From Chloroflexota bacterium (GTDB lineage Bacteria; Chloroflexota; Anaerolineae; B4-G1; SLSP01): DNA of 6,335 bases. The stretch is from positions 1-6,335 of the forward strand of contig JAAZNO010000135.1 of NCBI GenBank assembly GCA_012798275.1, in the 5' to 3' direction. The position numbers were made by a program, and so were the translations under genes. A model generated the notes under the pieces. That model worked only from the letters and a program-made list of their open reading frames with translations, was not told the origin of the DNA and did no database searches. Below are positions 4,977-6,335 of the stretch, piece after piece (within the stretch, counting starts at the first letter, position 1; every line of letters starts with the position of its first letter).

Positions 4977-6335
4977 CACATCGGCATGACGCCGTGCTTC
5001 TTCACCGGCAATTGCCGCGCCGGTTCGCGCAAGGCCCGCAGCGCCGCAATGAGGAGGGGGCGCGTCTGCGCCGGTTCGATGACCGTATCCACGATCCCCT
5101 CTTCCGCCGCGCGGTAGGGATTGGCGAATTTCTCGCGGTATTCGGCAATCAGTTCAGCGCGCCGGGCCTCCGGGTCCGCCGCCTCGGAGATCTCGCGGCG
5201 GTTGAGGATATTCACCGCGCCCTCCGCGCCCATCACGGCGATCTCCGCAGAGGGCCAGGCGAAGTGCAGGTCCGCGCCGATGCCCTTGCTGCTCATCACG
5301 ACGTAGGCGCCGCCATAGGCTTTGCGGGTGACCACGGAGATCTTGGGGACGGTCGCCTCCACGTAAGCATAAATGATCTTGGCGCCGTGCCGAATGATGC
5401 CGCCGTGTTCCTGATGCGTGCCGGGCAGAAAGCCGGGCGAGTCCACAAAGGTCAACACGGGCAGATTGAACGCATCACAGAAGCTGACAAAGCGGCAGAT
5501 CTTGTCCGAGGCATCAATGTCAATCACGCCCGCCATGTACATCGGCTGCTGCGCCACCACCCCCACCGGCTGTCCATCGAGCCGGGCAAAGCCGACGATG
5601 GCGTTCTGCGCCCACCCCGCCTGCACTTCCATGAAGGAGCCCTGATCGAAGACGCGCTCGATGACCTCGCGCATGTCATAAGGCGTGTTGGGATCCTCGG
5701 GCACCAGCGTATTCAAGCCCGGATCTGTACGGTCAGGGCGATCGGCGGGAGAAATGTAGGGTGGATCCTCGACGTTGTTGGAAGGGAGATAGCTCAGCAA
5801 GCGGCGCACCAACGCCAGCGAGGCCTCCTCACTTTCAGCCACAAAACTGGCGACGCCGCTCTTGGTGAAGTGCGCCATCGCGCCGCCGAGGCTCTGCTGA
5901 TCAATCACCTCGCCGGTGACGCTCTTGACCACATCCGGGCCGGTGATGAACATCACTGAGGTCTTGTTGGTCATGATGATGAAATCGGTCAACGCGGGGC
6001 TGTAGGAAGCGCCGCCCGCGCAAGGGCCGAGCATCACGGAAATCTGCGGGGTCACGCCGGAGGCCAGGGCATTGCGGCGGAAGATCTCGCCGTAGCCCTG
6101 GAGCGCACTGACGCCCTCCTGAATGCGGGCGCCGCCGGAATCCAGCAGCCCGATGATGGGGCAGCCGCTGTTCATGGCGAGTTCCTGCACACGCACGATT
6201 TTGCGCGCGTGCGTGAGCGAGACCGAGCCGCCATAAACGGTAAAGTCCTGCGCGTAAACGTAGACCATGCGTCCGTCAATCTCACCGTAGCCGGTGACCA
6301 CCCCATCGCCTGGGATAGCGCTCTCGCCATCGGTA
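4976..6335 (-). CDS. mmdA: Carboxyltransferase (alpha) subunit of Na+-pumping methylmalonyl-CoA decarboxylase, N-terminus cut by window edge
   Basis: This subunit moves the carboxyl group of an acyl-CoA, most likely methylmalonyl-CoA, onto the biotin of the carrier protein in the cytoplasm. The reading frame is open to the right edge and lacks a start: about 452 residues are visible, and roughly 60 N-terminal residues should lie outside, given a family length near 510. The visible part begins TDGESAIPGDG, typical of acyl-CoA carboxyltransferases. It then carries the two crotonase-like halves: GPCAGGASYSPAL at about residue 103 (oxyanion-hole region), and GTHQEHGGIIRHGAK and RKAYGGAYVVM at about 305-347, followed by AWPSAEIAVMGAEGA. 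No biotin carboxylase gene is nearby, while OadG- and OadB-type genes follow, so decarboxylation is favoured over carboxylation. It is not an oxaloacetate decarboxylase alpha, which is a different fold family. A propionyl-CoA carboxylase beta subunit is the nearest alternative on sequence alone; the exact acyl-CoA is inferred. Confidence 0.9.
   Translation of the reverse strand, partial: TDGESAIPGDGVVTGYGEIDGRMVYVYAQDFTVYGGSVSLTHARKIVRVQELAMNSGCPIIGLLDSGGARIQEGVSALQGYGEIFRRNALASGVTPQISVMLGPCAGGASYSPALTDFIIMTNKTSVMFITGPDVVKSVTGEVIDQQSLGGAMAHFTKSGVASFVAESEEASLALVRRLLSYLPSNNVEDPPYISPADRPDRTDPGLNTLVPEDPNTPYDMREVIERVFDQGSFMEVQAGWAQNAIVGFARLDGQPVGVVAQQPMYMAGVIDIDASDKICRFVSFCDAFNLPVLTFVDSPGFLPGTHQEHGGIIRHGAKIIYAYVEATVPKISVVTRKAYGGAYVVMSSKGIGADLHFAWPSAEIAVMGAEGAVNILNRREISEAADPEARRAELIAEYREKFANPYRAAEEGIVDTVIEPAQTRPLLIAALRALREPARQLPVKKHGVMPM

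Noticed and set aside
4823..5959. Long open frame on the plus strand (378 codons) opposite the OadG-type and carboxyltransferase genes
   Set aside because: It is antisense to strongly conserved coding sequence, its composition is shadow-like (His, Arg, Gly, Ala), and it has no family motif.

Overview
All genes in this GC-rich window lie on the minus strand, so the biological reading order runs from base 6335 down to base 1. There are eight protein-coding genes in two adjacent blocks. The first (right-hand) and last (left-hand) genes are cut by the window edges. I see no rRNA, tRNA, CRISPR array, transposase or attachment site.

Block 1 (about 6335 to 2091) is a sodium-pumping, biotin-dependent acyl-CoA decarboxylase, most likely methylmalonyl-CoA decarboxylase. 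In order it encodes the carboxyltransferase (alpha) subunit, a small OadG-type membrane anchor, a biotin carrier with the EAMKMNN biotinylation site, a GNAT-family acetyltransferase, and the multi-spanning Na+-translocating beta subunit. The carboxyl group would pass from the acyl-CoA to biotin on the carrier, then be released as CO2 at the beta subunit, driving Na+ out of the cell. The acetyltransferase is the odd member: it sits between the carrier and the pump and has no known place in the complex.

Block 2 (about 1928 to 1) is a 2-oxoacid:ferredoxin oxidoreductase of the VorB type: a small 2x[4Fe-4S] ferredoxin-like subunit, the alpha subunit, and the TPP-binding subunit, whose C-terminus lies beyond base 1. 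A gamma subunit would be expected next, outside the window. The three genes are tightly packed: one ribosome-binding site overlaps a stop codon, and there is one ATGA stop/start overlap.

The blocks are separated by 162 bases (1929-2090) holding a striking repeat with an exact 8-base period and no convincing promoter or terminator. Together the genes suggest an anaerobe (or facultative anaerobe) that oxidises 2-oxoacids from amino acids to acyl-CoA and reduced ferredoxin, and gains a Na+ gradient by decarboxylating methylmalonyl-CoA to propionyl-CoA. GC-rich DNA, strong AAGGAG ribosome-binding sites and this gene set would fit a Chloroflexota (Anaerolineae-like) or similar bacterium, but that assignment is a guess from general resemblance. 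Most of the window is a recognisable energy-metabolism locus. The less ordinary points are the embedded acetyltransferase, the neighbouring of the two enzyme systems, the 8-base repeat, and an insertion in the Na+ pump.
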